DNA of 64,000 nt, from NCBI GenBank assembly GCA_964030475.1, contig CAXIPT010000006.1, positions 3,424,278 through 3,488,277 of the forward strand, in the 5' to 3' direction. The notes under the pieces are model-generated. The model made no database searches and had not been told where the DNA came from. It saw nothing but the letters and a program-made list of their open reading frames with translations. A program made the position numbers and the translations under genes. The DNA comes from Tethya wilhelma. Its lineage: Eukaryota; Porifera; Demospongiae; Tethyida; Tethyidae. This document shows positions 44,543 through 54,419 of this stretch, one piece after another (position 1 is the stretch's first letter; every line of letters begins with the position of its first letter).

Positions 44543-46751
44543 ACACATACACACACATACACACACATACACACACATACACACACATACACACACACAG
44601 TACACAGATGGAGGTCTATACACCTGTAGCCAAGGAGAAAGGGACCACAAGATACCAGGCAGCTATGGCCACTATGAACAAGATGCAAAGACTTACGCTG
44701 ACTGGGGGGTTGAATGTAAGTGATCATGAAATGTCAGAATCAATCACCACTTGATCCAATAATATCAAGAATTCAGTAATACACTCCCTGCTTTCTGTAC
44801 ACACTGACAGACGTCAAAATGGATTGGTGCAACTCTAAAGTGAATGGATCATCACTGAAGCCAAAAGTACAATATGCTGAAATGGTCAGTAGTAACCTAG
44901 CTTATATGTTGATGTCCTAAAATGCTAATAAATACTTAGCTAGCTATAAGCTATTTGGGCCAAAATTTCCGTCATTCTAATATTGTTGTATCTGCATAAT
45001 TATTATGTACCATTGCTTGGCAATATTAGTGTACATATAGGTAAATGCTTTACTGCATGAAATGTATACCAACTCTTATACAGTCCAAGGCTCTGAACAA
45101 GACTGGTAAGCCTATCTTCTTCAATGCCTGTGAGTGGGGAGTGGAGGCACCCTGGGAGTGGATGGCACAGTATGCTAACTCTTGGAGGAGTGGAGGTGAT
45201 CACCATGATGACTGGAAGTCCACTGCTGGCATTATTGAAGTCAATGCAGACAAAGGGAAATATGCAGGTGTGGATAATGTTATCAAGTTATTTTGTACTT
45301 TGTTACAGCATGCTTTTTTCCAACACAATTTTTAATACAAGTTTTTAATTTGATCTGACTTGTTCACATGTCTCATAATGTCGGTTTAGGTATAGAAAAA
45401 ACATGAAAGTGGATAGAATTACGTTCTTATAAAAACAACAACAAAATACACCAATGGTCCACACTACAAAAGTCACTCTTGTATGCTTTATAAGCCGCCC
45501 TCTCCCCTCCCTATATGGCCTATAGGTCCTGGTGGATGGAACGATGCTGATTTCATCATGACCGGTGGACAGGGCTGTGAAGACAAGACTCCGATGGTCC
45601 ACTGCCCTGGGATGACGGACACAGAGTACCGTACGGAGTTCAGCTTGTGGTGCATCATGGCCTCTTCCCTCATTGTATCAACAGACATCCGCAACATGAC
45701 CGACATCATGAAAGAGGTTGAGTTGTTTGCTCTTTTTGTACTAGTACCCACAAGCACACTCATCCTAGCTAGCTCTACATTGTAAAGCCTATAGATTGGC
45801 ATTAGTGAAGGTGGTTTTTCTCATCATGTTTGTCTTCCAAACATAATATACAGGTACTTTTGAATGCAGAGGTGATAGCTGTGAATCAAGATAAAATGGG
45901 TATAATATTATACATGTCATACAATTTATTGATCTGTTTTTAAAAACCCATTCAATATGATATATATATATGGAAATTTTGCTGATTAGTGATACTATAC
46001 ATACATGTACTTTATAGGCAAAGCTGGTGGTAGAGTGGGATACTCTACTAGTGATTCCTGTGAGAAGAACGCCTGCCAGATCTGGGCCAAGGAACTCAGT
46101 GATGACTCCATGGCAGTGGCTTTGTACAATGCTGGAGACAAGTCACAGACTATCACACTGGATTTCAGCATGATTAACATGAGTGGCTCTGTCTCCATGA
46201 GAGACTTGTGGGCACACAAAGACCTTGGGACCTTCACAAAGAGGTATGTATGCACTTATATTATATAACTGCAGTGGCGGATCTAGGATTTTTGAAAGGG
46301 GGTTTCTAACAATAGTGCGCGCGGAGCGCGCGAAAATTTTGGGGTAGCCACGCCCACTTTTGCTAAAACACGCCTATTTTGCGTAATACAGCCCCATCCA
46401 TTTTTCACTTCCATGAACTTTGCAACGAGCGTCGATCGCGCTAAGGAGCTGACTAGCTAGCTGTTTTGTGCAAGTATCCAAGCGTTCTAGCTCATATTTC
46501 TTGTCCTAAATTTGCAATCAAGGCTCTCAATGTAAGTATTTTCTACTTGTAAGAGTCCACAAGTTAGCTTTCTGTTGTTTGTTGTAAAAAAAATTGTAAG
46601 CTGGCCTGGCCAAAAGGGGGTTTCCACGGAAACTACGGAACCCCCTCTGGATCCGCCACTGAACTGATTGAATGTATATGTATCCATTAGCTACTCAGCA
46701 ACTGTGGAATCACATGGTGTTGCTATGTACAAAGTGATGAAAACATCTTGA
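43516..46751 (+). CDS. Alpha-galactosidase 2 (GH27), complete
   Basis: Twelve exons: 43516-43582, 43842-43887, 43949-44052, 44147-44210, 44313-44367, 44601-44715, 44811-44884, 45084-45267, 45526-45716, 45854-45899, 46018-46243 and 46691-46751. All phases agree and encode 410 aa. There is a signal peptide (MKIVLISFLLLCFVAQG), then GLVPAMGWNTWCTLG, YEYINLDDCWA, the nucleophile region VDYVKMDWCNS, FFNACEWGVEAPWEW, and the acid/base region PGGWNDADFI. A beta-sandwich C-terminus ends AMYKVMKTS. The VKMDWC and ACEWG motifs place it nearer plant, fungal and protist GH27 galactosidases than the GLA/NAGA group of gene 1, whose motifs are LKLDGCY and GHWNDPDM. The last intron contains a MITE. Confidence 0.95.
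44498..44600. repeat. (CA)n / (ACACAT)n tract at a splice acceptor
   Basis: The repeat ends in CACAG, which serves as the acceptor of alpha-galactosidase 2 exon 6. Confidence 0.9.
46272..46661. mobile_element. CAGTGGCGGAT-type MITE in the last intron of alpha-galactosidase 2
   Basis: Begins CAGTGGCGGATCTAGG and ends with the inverse CTGGATCCGCCACTG; sub-terminal blocks GGGGGTTTC and GAACCCCCT also mirror. 390 bases, no ORF. A remnant of the same family lies near 56103-56222. Confidence 0.85.
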
Positions 46752-46928
46752 GTTAATGTACTGTTTATTATAATGTATCCAAAGTAAATTTACATAAGTG
46801 TTATAAATGTTTATTTTTACACAAACTTTAAAATGATGTTTGTATAGTAATGATATTTTCATGCATAAATAAACATTAGACTGTATTATTGTGATCAACA
46901 ATCAACAAAAGTAACAACAAAAAATGTT

Positions 46929-49058
46929 CTAAAACACCATCACCTTGCTGCGATGACTAGTAACATAAACATACCCATCTTCATCAACCTCAATCCCCTC
47001 TGGGTTAGATAAATATTTTTCACCAAATGTTGTCACAAAATCTCCATCTGTAGTAAATATTGAAACACGGCTATTTGCAACCTCAGTGATATACATTAAA
47101 CCAGCCTTAATTTGCATACATATTGGGCGGTTTATTTCTCCTGGAAATATTCCCTGTTTGCCAAACATCCGAATAAAGCGCCCTTCTGGTGTAAATATCT
47201 GAATGCGGTTATTCCCACTGTCTACAATGTAAACATTTCCAAGTTCGTCAAAGTCTACATCTGATGGAAACAGAAAATTTCCTTTTCCACTACCTTTACT
47301 ACCAAAAGTATATTTAAAGTTTAGATCAGTATCAAAAACTTGTACTCTGTTGTTTTCACTATCACAAATGTAGAGTTTATTTGTTGTGCTGACACGGTTT
47401 CCATTAGGGAAGTTAAACTCCATATTTTTTTTACCCATTTTTCCAATTGATTTATTCTTGACGAATGACATTGTACCAAATATAAATTTGTGGATCCTAT
47501 GATCCAATACTGTACACGTGTATATGTTTGATCTGGAATCAGTTGTCACTTCAGATGGGCCTTCAAGCTGGCCTTCCAAGATTATAGGCCTTGCAACTAC
47601 TGAAAATTTTGAGTCAATCCCTATTATCCTATTTTTTCCATGTTCAACAACAAGTATCATATTGAAATGGTTCAATTTTGTCAATCCAGCTGGACGATAA
47701 AGGCCTGATATTTCAGCTTGCAGGCTAGATAACTGATGTGGACGGATTTTGACAAACACTTGAAAAGGACTTCCTCTAATGTGCACGTTGTTTACTTTGA
47801 TTGACAGCTCATGTCTACCTCGTGTAGTTGGTGTGTACAATACTTGATAGTAACCTGGAGATAACGGTTTGCAATCTCCAATTATTTCTGTTTGGCTGCT
47901 TCGTTTTGGTTGTAGTCTAACTGAAACATTTTGCTTCCCAACACATTTGGCCCCTTTGAAATCTGTGAGGTGTAGAGTTACCTCAGTTGACAAGTGTAAG
48001 TCAGCTTGTTCTAACCCTTGACCTTCGGCACGACATAGCTTTGGATTAGCTAATGTATGTAGTATGCACTCTTCTCTACAGAGTTTATGAAAAGTTTCAG
48101 AACTCATCACATCCACTACTACAGTTTCTGGGTCTTGTTCTAAAGCCTGTTGCAATTGATGAGACTTTTCACCTGCTGCTAACTGTAATTTACGGACAAT
48201 ACTTTTTTTCTGCAAAAGTAACTGAGTGTCTGTGAGGTTTTGGCAAGCATTTTCTGCATTGACAATTGCTTCACTAAGCTCTCCTATTTGTTCAATTGTA
48301 TCTATCCTATGCTTATCTATAGTCGCTACTTTTTCTTTTGTCAATTCTGTATTCTGTTGCAACAGAGTATCCTTTTCTTTCTGTAAGGCTTCAAGAAGAG
48401 AACCAAAGCCTTCTCTAATTTTTGCTTCTCGTTCTTCACCTTCAATTTGTAATTTGGCTATTGCTTCATCAGCTTTCGTAAGGCTAATTGACAGTACCTC
48501 TTCTTGTTTACGTTTGGGATCAATTAGTTGCTTTAACATCAGACGATGTTTCTTAGCTTTTTGTGCAATATATCCATACGAATGCTCTTTGTGATCACTG
48601 GACATGAGAATACAATCCCTACAGAGTACCTTCTCACAAGTTTCACAGTATATTGCCAATTGCTGGGTTTCGTGAACTAGACAATTATTGATAGCAGCCA
48701 AACTAGATCTAGTAGGAGAAGCTGCTACTGCTTGCTGAGGCTCAGAATCTGGCATGCTTTCATAAATCTGTTTCAACCGATTGATTCGAAAGGCTGCAGG
48801 TAGATATTTCACATCATTGTGTGGCACTTGGACAACTGTTCTACATTCAGGACATGTAATGGAGGCATTGATCTGGCTGCGCAGCAAAAGTCCTTGAAGA
48901 CAAGGTTCCTTACAGTAGATGTGATCACAAGGAAGTTTCTTTGGTTCCCGAAAGATGTCCAGACAAAGAGGACAGGTGAGTTCTTTTTCAATTTCCTTCT
49001 TTGCAGCTTGGGAGGCCATCATACAATAATAATAATTAGTAAACAAGCTTGAAGCCAA
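46929..49058 (-). CDS. TRIM-NHL protein (RING, B-box, filamin, NHL), single exon
   Basis: 709 aa. RING at about 29-73 (CPLCLDIFREPKKLPCDHIY, CPECR), B-box 2 at 126-160 (CLVHETQQLAIYCETCEKVL, CRDC), a long coiled coil (about 165-310), a filamin-type Ig repeat (SPGYYQVLYTPTTRGRHELS, HIRGSPFQVFV) and about six NHL beta-propeller repeats (LYICDSENNRVQVFD, NVYIVDSGNNRIQIF, YITEVANSRVSIF) up to the stop at 46929. The order is that of class VII TRIMs (TRIM2/3/71, Brat and Mei-P26 relatives), E3 ligases or RNA-binding repressors. The start may be the Met pair at codons 13-14. Intronless, like several ligase genes here, which suggests a lineage expansion. Tail-to-tail with alpha-galactosidase 2, whose AATAAA is at 46867-46872. 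Confidence 0.95.
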   Translation of the reverse strand: MASSLFTNYYYCMMASQAAKKEIEKELTCPLCLDIFREPKKLPCDHIYCKEPCLQGLLLRSQINASITCPECRTVVQVPHNDVKYLPAAFRINRLKQIYESMPDSEPQQAVAASPTRSSLAAINNCLVHETQQLAIYCETCEKVLCRDCILMSSDHKEHSYGYIAQKAKKHRLMLKQLIDPKRKQEEVLSISLTKADEAIAKLQIEGEEREAKIREGFGSLLEALQKEKDTLLQQNTELTKEKVATIDKHRIDTIEQIGELSEAIVNAENACQNLTDTQLLLQKKSIVRKLQLAAGEKSHQLQQALEQDPETVVVDVMSSETFHKLCREECILHTLANPKLCRAEGQGLEQADLHLSTEVTLHLTDFKGAKCVGKQNVSVRLQPKRSSQTEIIGDCKPLSPGYYQVLYTPTTRGRHELSIKVNNVHIRGSPFQVFVKIRPHQLSSLQAEISGLYRPAGLTKLNHFNMILVVEHGKNRIIGIDSKFSVVARPIILEGQLEGPSEVTTDSRSNIYTCTVLDHRIHKFIFGTMSFVKNKSIGKMGKKNMEFNFPNGNRVSTTNKLYICDSENNRVQVFDTDLNFKYTFGSKGSGKGNFLFPSDVDFDELGNVYIVDSGNNRIQIFTPEGRFIRMFGKQGIFPGEINRPICMQIKAGLMYITEVANSRVSIFTTDGDFVTTFGEKYLSNPEGIEVDEDGYVYVTSHRSKVMVF

Positions 49059-49203
49059 TCAAGAAGAGTAGCCCTGAATTTTTGCAAACTAATAGTCAAC
49101 AAACTTCATTATTCACGATCATGATTCCATTTATGGTCATGCATCAGAGGGTGGCGACTCCCATTATGTAGACTACTGGGCCTGGGGACGAGGCTAGTAG
49201 ACT

Positions 49204-49490
49204 ACTGTACTTGGAGCCGCGACCGCGGTCAAGATGACGGTCAACGGTCAAAATGAAATTCAGAGTCTGAGGTCGAGATAGAGCTAGAGACGATCAAAGT
49301 TGGTAGAGGTCGTCACTACGTCAGTCACGTCATGTCAAGCGCGAATTTCACCGCTCGAGCTCGATCACCGGCTGCATGCACGTCACAGTACAGTCAACGG
49401 TCAAAATCAAATTTTAGTCACGGTCAACGGTCAAAATGGAAATTTTGGACGGTCAAGATCTTGACCGCGGTCGCGGCTCCAAGTACAGTA
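49204..49490. mobile_element. MITE with 31-base perfect terminal inverted repeats
   Basis: The first 31 bases, beginning TACTGTACTTGGAGCCGCGA, are the exact reverse complement of the last 31. GGTCAACGGTCAAAATG-type words repeat inside. 287 bases, no ORF. Exact ends indicate a young insertion. Confidence 0.9.
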
Positions 49491-49638
49491 CATATGGGGA
49501 AAAAAAAGGGCATGAATTTATAGTACATACTACAATGGCATATTGATAGTATCTTGTAGAAGAAGAAACACATTAGATNATTCAATCTGATAACCATGCA
49601 CATACACTCTAAAGTACTGAACATGCAGTACTAAATAC

Positions 49639-51107
49639 CATTTTTAGCTGATATCTTGTATCTATGGAAACTAACTTGGCTATCCCAAAGAGCTCTGGTG
49701 CTTGTGTGATCTGTTTAAAACCACTAGTGTCCTTTTTCTTTGCTCCTTCTTCGCTTGTACTTCCATCTAAAGCACGCCTGCGGTAGCTGAACAAGGCCAG
49801 CTGTCCAGTAGCCAACAGAGCCATCACGTCATTGCAGTTCGGAGGAGGTGAAAACACCACCTGGTTCACAGCCGAGGGGAACTTGAGAGTGTGGGCGGCC
49901 ATGGGTGGAGGGATGACAACATGCCGGAATGGAGTGAGGAGAATATCGGTGCCGTCGATGACTGCCACAGTGGCTGAGTTGGAACTGGAATGAGACTTGC
50001 TCTCGGCAATAGACCACCTCCAATTGTAACAGAGATACCGGCCCTCTGTGATAGAGAGACACACATACACATTCGCATTCAAAATCAGCAAAATATATGC
50101 TGTGTAAATTTATGAGATTGAGCTTATAAATATTGATTTTGTACAATGCAATAGATTGGGGAAATTTCAATAAAAATATCCAAACAAGTCACTCACTGTT
50201 GGGAAGTACAACATGTTCTTAGTTTTAGGGACATTTACCAATGGATGAATCGTAGAAGATTGTCGTAAAATCAATCTACAGTACATCCAGTATATATTTT
50301 ATTGCTGCACTAAAACTTAAAAACATTTTGCCCTTCCTAGCTAGTCTACAGTACACATTGCCACACATACGTACCACTTGTCAACAGGTGCAGCTTGAGC
50401 GGTGTTATTGGGTCCCACATCAAACCCACCAAACCAGGCAGTGATGATGGTGATGGTGGCAACCGAAGCTCCTGCTTCAAGTACCAGTGATAGTTGCCAA
50501 CAGTCCACAACTGAACTAGAACAATGACAGAAATTTGAAGATAAATGAATAATATGGCTGATAATTCCATGCTATTGTAAGCTAGTGGTTTCTTGTATAT
50601 AAAAAAAAAAGAAACTTAAATCCTTGGTACAGAATTTGTTTTGCTAAGAAACTACAGTAAAGAGATTGACTATGTCATGTGCTATTAGCATAACTACTAC
50701 CCTGGAGAAACAAAGTTGACAATTTTTGCCATTTGGAACCGTTTTGCTTGGTACAGAACCTCTAAATCATACAATACTTCTTACTACACATACACTCAAA
50801 TCGACCTGACTCACTATAAGATTGGGACGGTCTCACTGGATCCTCTGCAGCTCCACTTCTCTCGGCTCCTGTCTTCCCACGCTCATCCTCCTTCTTCTCC
50901 ACTTCCAGCCACAAGGCCAAAATGCTCGAGTCACAGCTCCAAGCAAGCTCTTTGACACGCAAGTCTCTGCCATCGTCTCTATGGATATTCCTCAGGGGAA
51001 ATTCCCCATGTTGTAGACCATTCCGCTCAAAAAAGATTACATCATGTCGGTGTGGCTTTTGTTGGGTTGATGCAATGAGACTGCCATTTGGTCTGGGAAG
51101 AAGAATC

Positions 51108-51153
<46 letters not shown>

Positions 51154-52657
51154 ATTTTTAAAATCTCACAGTGCATGCAATTGTGACCGCAGAAACAGCT
51201 AAAAATTTCCACCTGAACTCAGCACATAGAAAGTAGCTAGACTTGCTTTGTTGTGGTCATAATACTAAAGTTGAGGGATAAATGGGCAAAGATTTTGACT
51301 ACATATACATGCCACTAACAGAATCTATATGTGAAATTTGCTATTTGAATATAAAATTAATATGGTAGAATGTAACTATAGAGGGACAACCCGCCCCCCC
51401 CCCAAACAAAGGTTCAAGTGAAAGTGAACAAACTTTAGTTGTTCTGTACCTCCAGCCCAGTGCCTGTCCCAGACCGTCCACCCTCTCCCCTGTGGAGTGG
51501 AGCACACACTCTCGGCTCCATACCCTCAACTGACGGGATTTGGACATGGGATCGATGGTGCTGCACGCAAAATACTCTCCATCTCCACGCCAACTGATCC
51601 TAGTCCTCCCATCGTCCCAGTCCAACGCTGGACATAGAGGCTAGAGGAGAACAGGAGAAATGTTTTTTAAACATTTTATTACTGTACAGGTACTACTTAA
51701 GAGAGGACAGTAGTAAGCAGTAAGAAACGGACAAGATACGTTTGCTGAGCTGGCACCTCAGTTAAGTGCATTCCGATCATGTGACCACAGTATCGTGTAC
51801 ACATGCACAAGACATTAATGCTGAGTCAACATATTTAGGATATACTGTATAGCTAGAAATTTTCAAAGAGTATAAATTTTGCTGTTTTCGTGGATTGTCT
51901 GTAATCCGTGAAAATTTTATTCCTCAAAAATTTCTAGCTATACGGTATACCAATAGGAGGGAACAAGATCATACAACTCACTTTCTCATTGACCATTTTC
52001 GCTTTAGCTTTTCCTTCAGAGCCGTGAAACTGTGTTTCCTTCTTCCCCCATCCCACTGTCACTGGTTTTGCTAAATATAAAGAGCACATGACATCATGTG
52101 ACAGTCACATGACATGTTCAAACCCAACCTTCTCCAAATTCGTCCGAATGAAGACTTGTTTCCAAGAGGGGGTCAAAGTCTCTCGTCATTAGAAGCAATT
52201 TCTGTTCCCTGGTCACCAACACCACCACATCCTGTTCGGGACTCCACCCCATACAGACCACACCCACTTCCACACTCCCAACACACTCTATAGAGCAAGT
52301 GGTGGTGCAGTATGTTAAAATGTCGCCACCCGACAGAGCGAGACAGACAGACTCTGAGTCCGAGACAAATTCCATTCCAACTATCCTGTCACCTGATGTC
52401 ATGTGACCCGAAAGCATGGCTACACTACATACCTACATATACAGAATTTATATAGAATTCACATTGAATCTAAAACGTTATTATGTGGATGAATTTTAAG
52501 AAGTTTGACTGACTTTGTTGTTTTCAATGCTGCACAGTTCGTTGTCTGTAGCAACCCATACCACTCCTCTGTCGCAGTCCAAACAGAAACACTGTGCACG
52601 AGCAATAGTGCTCTCGGCTGGTAATGCCACACAGTTTATAACCTCCAGGTTTCTCAT
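49639..52657 (-). CDS. ELP1: Elongator complex protein 1 (ELP1), N-terminal part
   Basis: Exons 52514-52657, 52129-52432, 51982-52070, 51450-51640, 50815-51092, 50375-50515 and 49639-50045 join in frame (518 aa). It starts MRNLEVI, like the family. WD40 propeller signatures are [86 protein letters not shown] then [26 protein letters not shown] and VVIPPPM. These match human ELP1 in order. The next exons (perhaps 150-250 residues) are not in the window. The C-terminal part of the same gene lies on the same strand at 36160-39616, separated by two contigs of unrelated genes. Confidence 0.95.
51841..51949. mobile_element. Short MITE in an ELP1 intron (CTGTATAGCTAGAAATTTT ends)
   Basis: Starts TATACTGTATAGCTAGAAAT and ends with the inverse ATTTCTAGCTATACGGTATA, 109 bases. 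Related to the ends at 58555-59050. Confidence 0.8.
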
Positions 52658-53141
52658 GTCTTTCTAAACTGGGCCACGTGTGTGTTGTCAACTTTCTATT
52701 TAGTGCGCACCTTGTTATTGGTGAAAGAATACAAGGAACAAAATTAATAATTTAGAGGGCCTAGGGCCTGGTTTACGAGGCTACGTACATGATGTAGACA
52801 GTCTAAAAACTGATAACAACAGCCCATGCATAATTTTTAAAATATATATGGCTCTGACATGATCAGTAGCTGAAAATGAAAGGCTAACGCTGCATTGCGC
52901 ATGCGCATTTACAAAGTCCGACAAGACTAGCGGGCGCGCGCCACCCGCAAACACATGTACAATGGATGGCCGGCCAGCCTAAATGCGGCTACTGACCCTA
53001 TACTATATTTGATAATGGTAGCCGCATATTGTAGGTAGCCGGCCGCATGATGAACTCTAGTCTCTTGGCATTACCTAGTTCGGCATTTGTCATTAAATTA
53101 ATAATTATATTTGGACCCATCAAGAGTCAGTTGGTACTATT
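52658..53141. other. ELP1 / GT92 divergent intergenic region
   Basis: Holds both promoters. Contains a CG-rich word block (GCGGGCGCGCGCCACCCGC near 52932) and a GCCGGC cluster around 52968-53045. No gene seen. Confidence 0.5.
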
Positions 53142-54419
53142 ATGTCACGGTCAAGGATTTTTCCTTGCCTCTTTCGAGTATGCTTCAAGAATCAAAGAAG
53201 CTTGTGTTTAGCCATGACGTTGACAACACTTGTTTTCCTTGTTTTGTCGGTAAAACTGAGAGCTAGCTTGGAACTAAACAACATCTCAGAACTAACTCAA
53301 ATGAAACTAAAAAGTGAAGACCCATATATTGGTAGTCATTTGCGAGTTCGAAGAGATGTGAATGAGTACAAAATGGAAGAGGACACTAATAACGTAATAA
53401 ATCATGACCACAGGAGCTACCTTGCAGAATATAATAAATACTTGACCAACACTGAAAATCGCAATCATGCTGTTACAGTCTCTGTACTCCACAAAGAACA
53501 AGACTCTGCTGAAGATATTCAAATGAATCAACACACTAGACTAAGTAGTAGTCTTGATCCTTCAACTCAAAACGTGCACATGAATGTATCTGATTCTCTG
53601 TGGGATCCTGAATGTGAGTGGGTACGATTCAAACGACACAGTAGCCCTCCTTACTTCTTGACTGCTGTCCTACTTGTAAGGATATATGAAAGTGACAAAG
53701 CCAAACTTACAACACGAGAATTGAAACAATGGCTTCAATATCTTCGCTTTGCAGGCATTGAACACGTTTATGTTTACGATGCATGGGTGGAACCGAGTGA
53801 ATCACAGAAGGAACCTTTAAAGAAGCACATAGAAGAGGGTTACGTAACTTACATTGATTGGCATACACATAATCCATATTCAGTAACTAATACACAAGTT
53901 GCAGCCTACCAAGATTGTATTGTAAAGTATGGTGCCGAAGTGACATGGACTGCTGCTATAGACATTGATGAGTATCCTTTTTCTCCAAAAGACACAAGAC
54001 CTGGATTTCTTTATCGCTTCGTGAAACAATTCACATCATATGGTTCCCACATCAACATTGTCGAAATTACAATGCAAAACTTTCTCTTCCTAGGAAAGCC
54101 ACTAGATCGAGAATTGCTGATTGATAGATTCTGGAGAAGATCTCACAAACCGTCAAATTCATTGGTGAAACCCATTTATCAACCAAAGAGGGTGAAAGCT
54201 GGTATACATCACAATCAAATTCTAGATAAGCGCCATTTTTATAGTCAGAATGCTCCTCACAATGTGCTGAGAATGAATCACTACTGGGGGGCCAGACTGC
54301 AAGATTGGGGTGAAGATACACCTGAAATTCTCGCAAAAACTCAACTTGACAAAGGCATAAGGCCGATTGTGAAAACTTTCAAGAAATGTGATAGCTACCT
54401 TCATTCATACATTGAGTGA
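53142..54419 (+). CDS. Glycosyltransferase family 92 (DUF23-like), type II membrane protein
   Basis: 425 aa, single exon. A short basic cytosolic tail (MSRSRIFPCLFRVCFKNQRS), a signal anchor at about 21-39 (LCLAMTLTTLVFLVLSVKL), a variable stem, and a catalytic domain from about 165. Motifs: YFLTAVLLVRIYESDK, LQYLRFAGIEHVYVYDAW, the metal-binding DxD-like motif DIDEYPF at 274-280, FVKQFTSYGSHINIVEI and APHNVLRMNHYWGARLQDW. This set is typical of GT92, which includes galactosyltransferases acting on N-glycan core fucose in nematodes. The donor here is unknown. Decayed and edge-truncated copies of this gene lie at 63186-63550 and 63929-64000. Confidence 0.85.
   Translation: MSRSRIFPCLFRVCFKNQRSLCLAMTLTTLVFLVLSVKLRASLELNNISELTQMKLKSEDPYIGSHLRVRRDVNEYKMEEDTNNVINHDHRSYLAEYNKYLTNTENRNHAVTVSVLHKEQDSAEDIQMNQHTRLSSSLDPSTQNVHMNVSDSLWDPECEWVRFKRHSSPPYFLTAVLLVRIYESDKAKLTTRELKQWLQYLRFAGIEHVYVYDAWVEPSESQKEPLKKHIEEGYVTYIDWHTHNPYSVTNTQVAAYQDCIVKYGAEVTWTAAIDIDEYPFSPKDTRPGFLYRFVKQFTSYGSHINIVEITMQNFLFLGKPLDRELLIDRFWRRSHKPSNSLVKPIYQPKRVKAGIHHNQILDKRHFYSQNAPHNVLRMNHYWGARLQDWGEDTPEILAKTQLDKGIRPIVKTFKKCDSYLHSYIE

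Noticed and set aside
44435..44754. ORFs of poly-His/Thr or poly-Cys/Val
   Set aside because: Translations of a (CA)n tract inside an alpha-galactosidase 2 intron.
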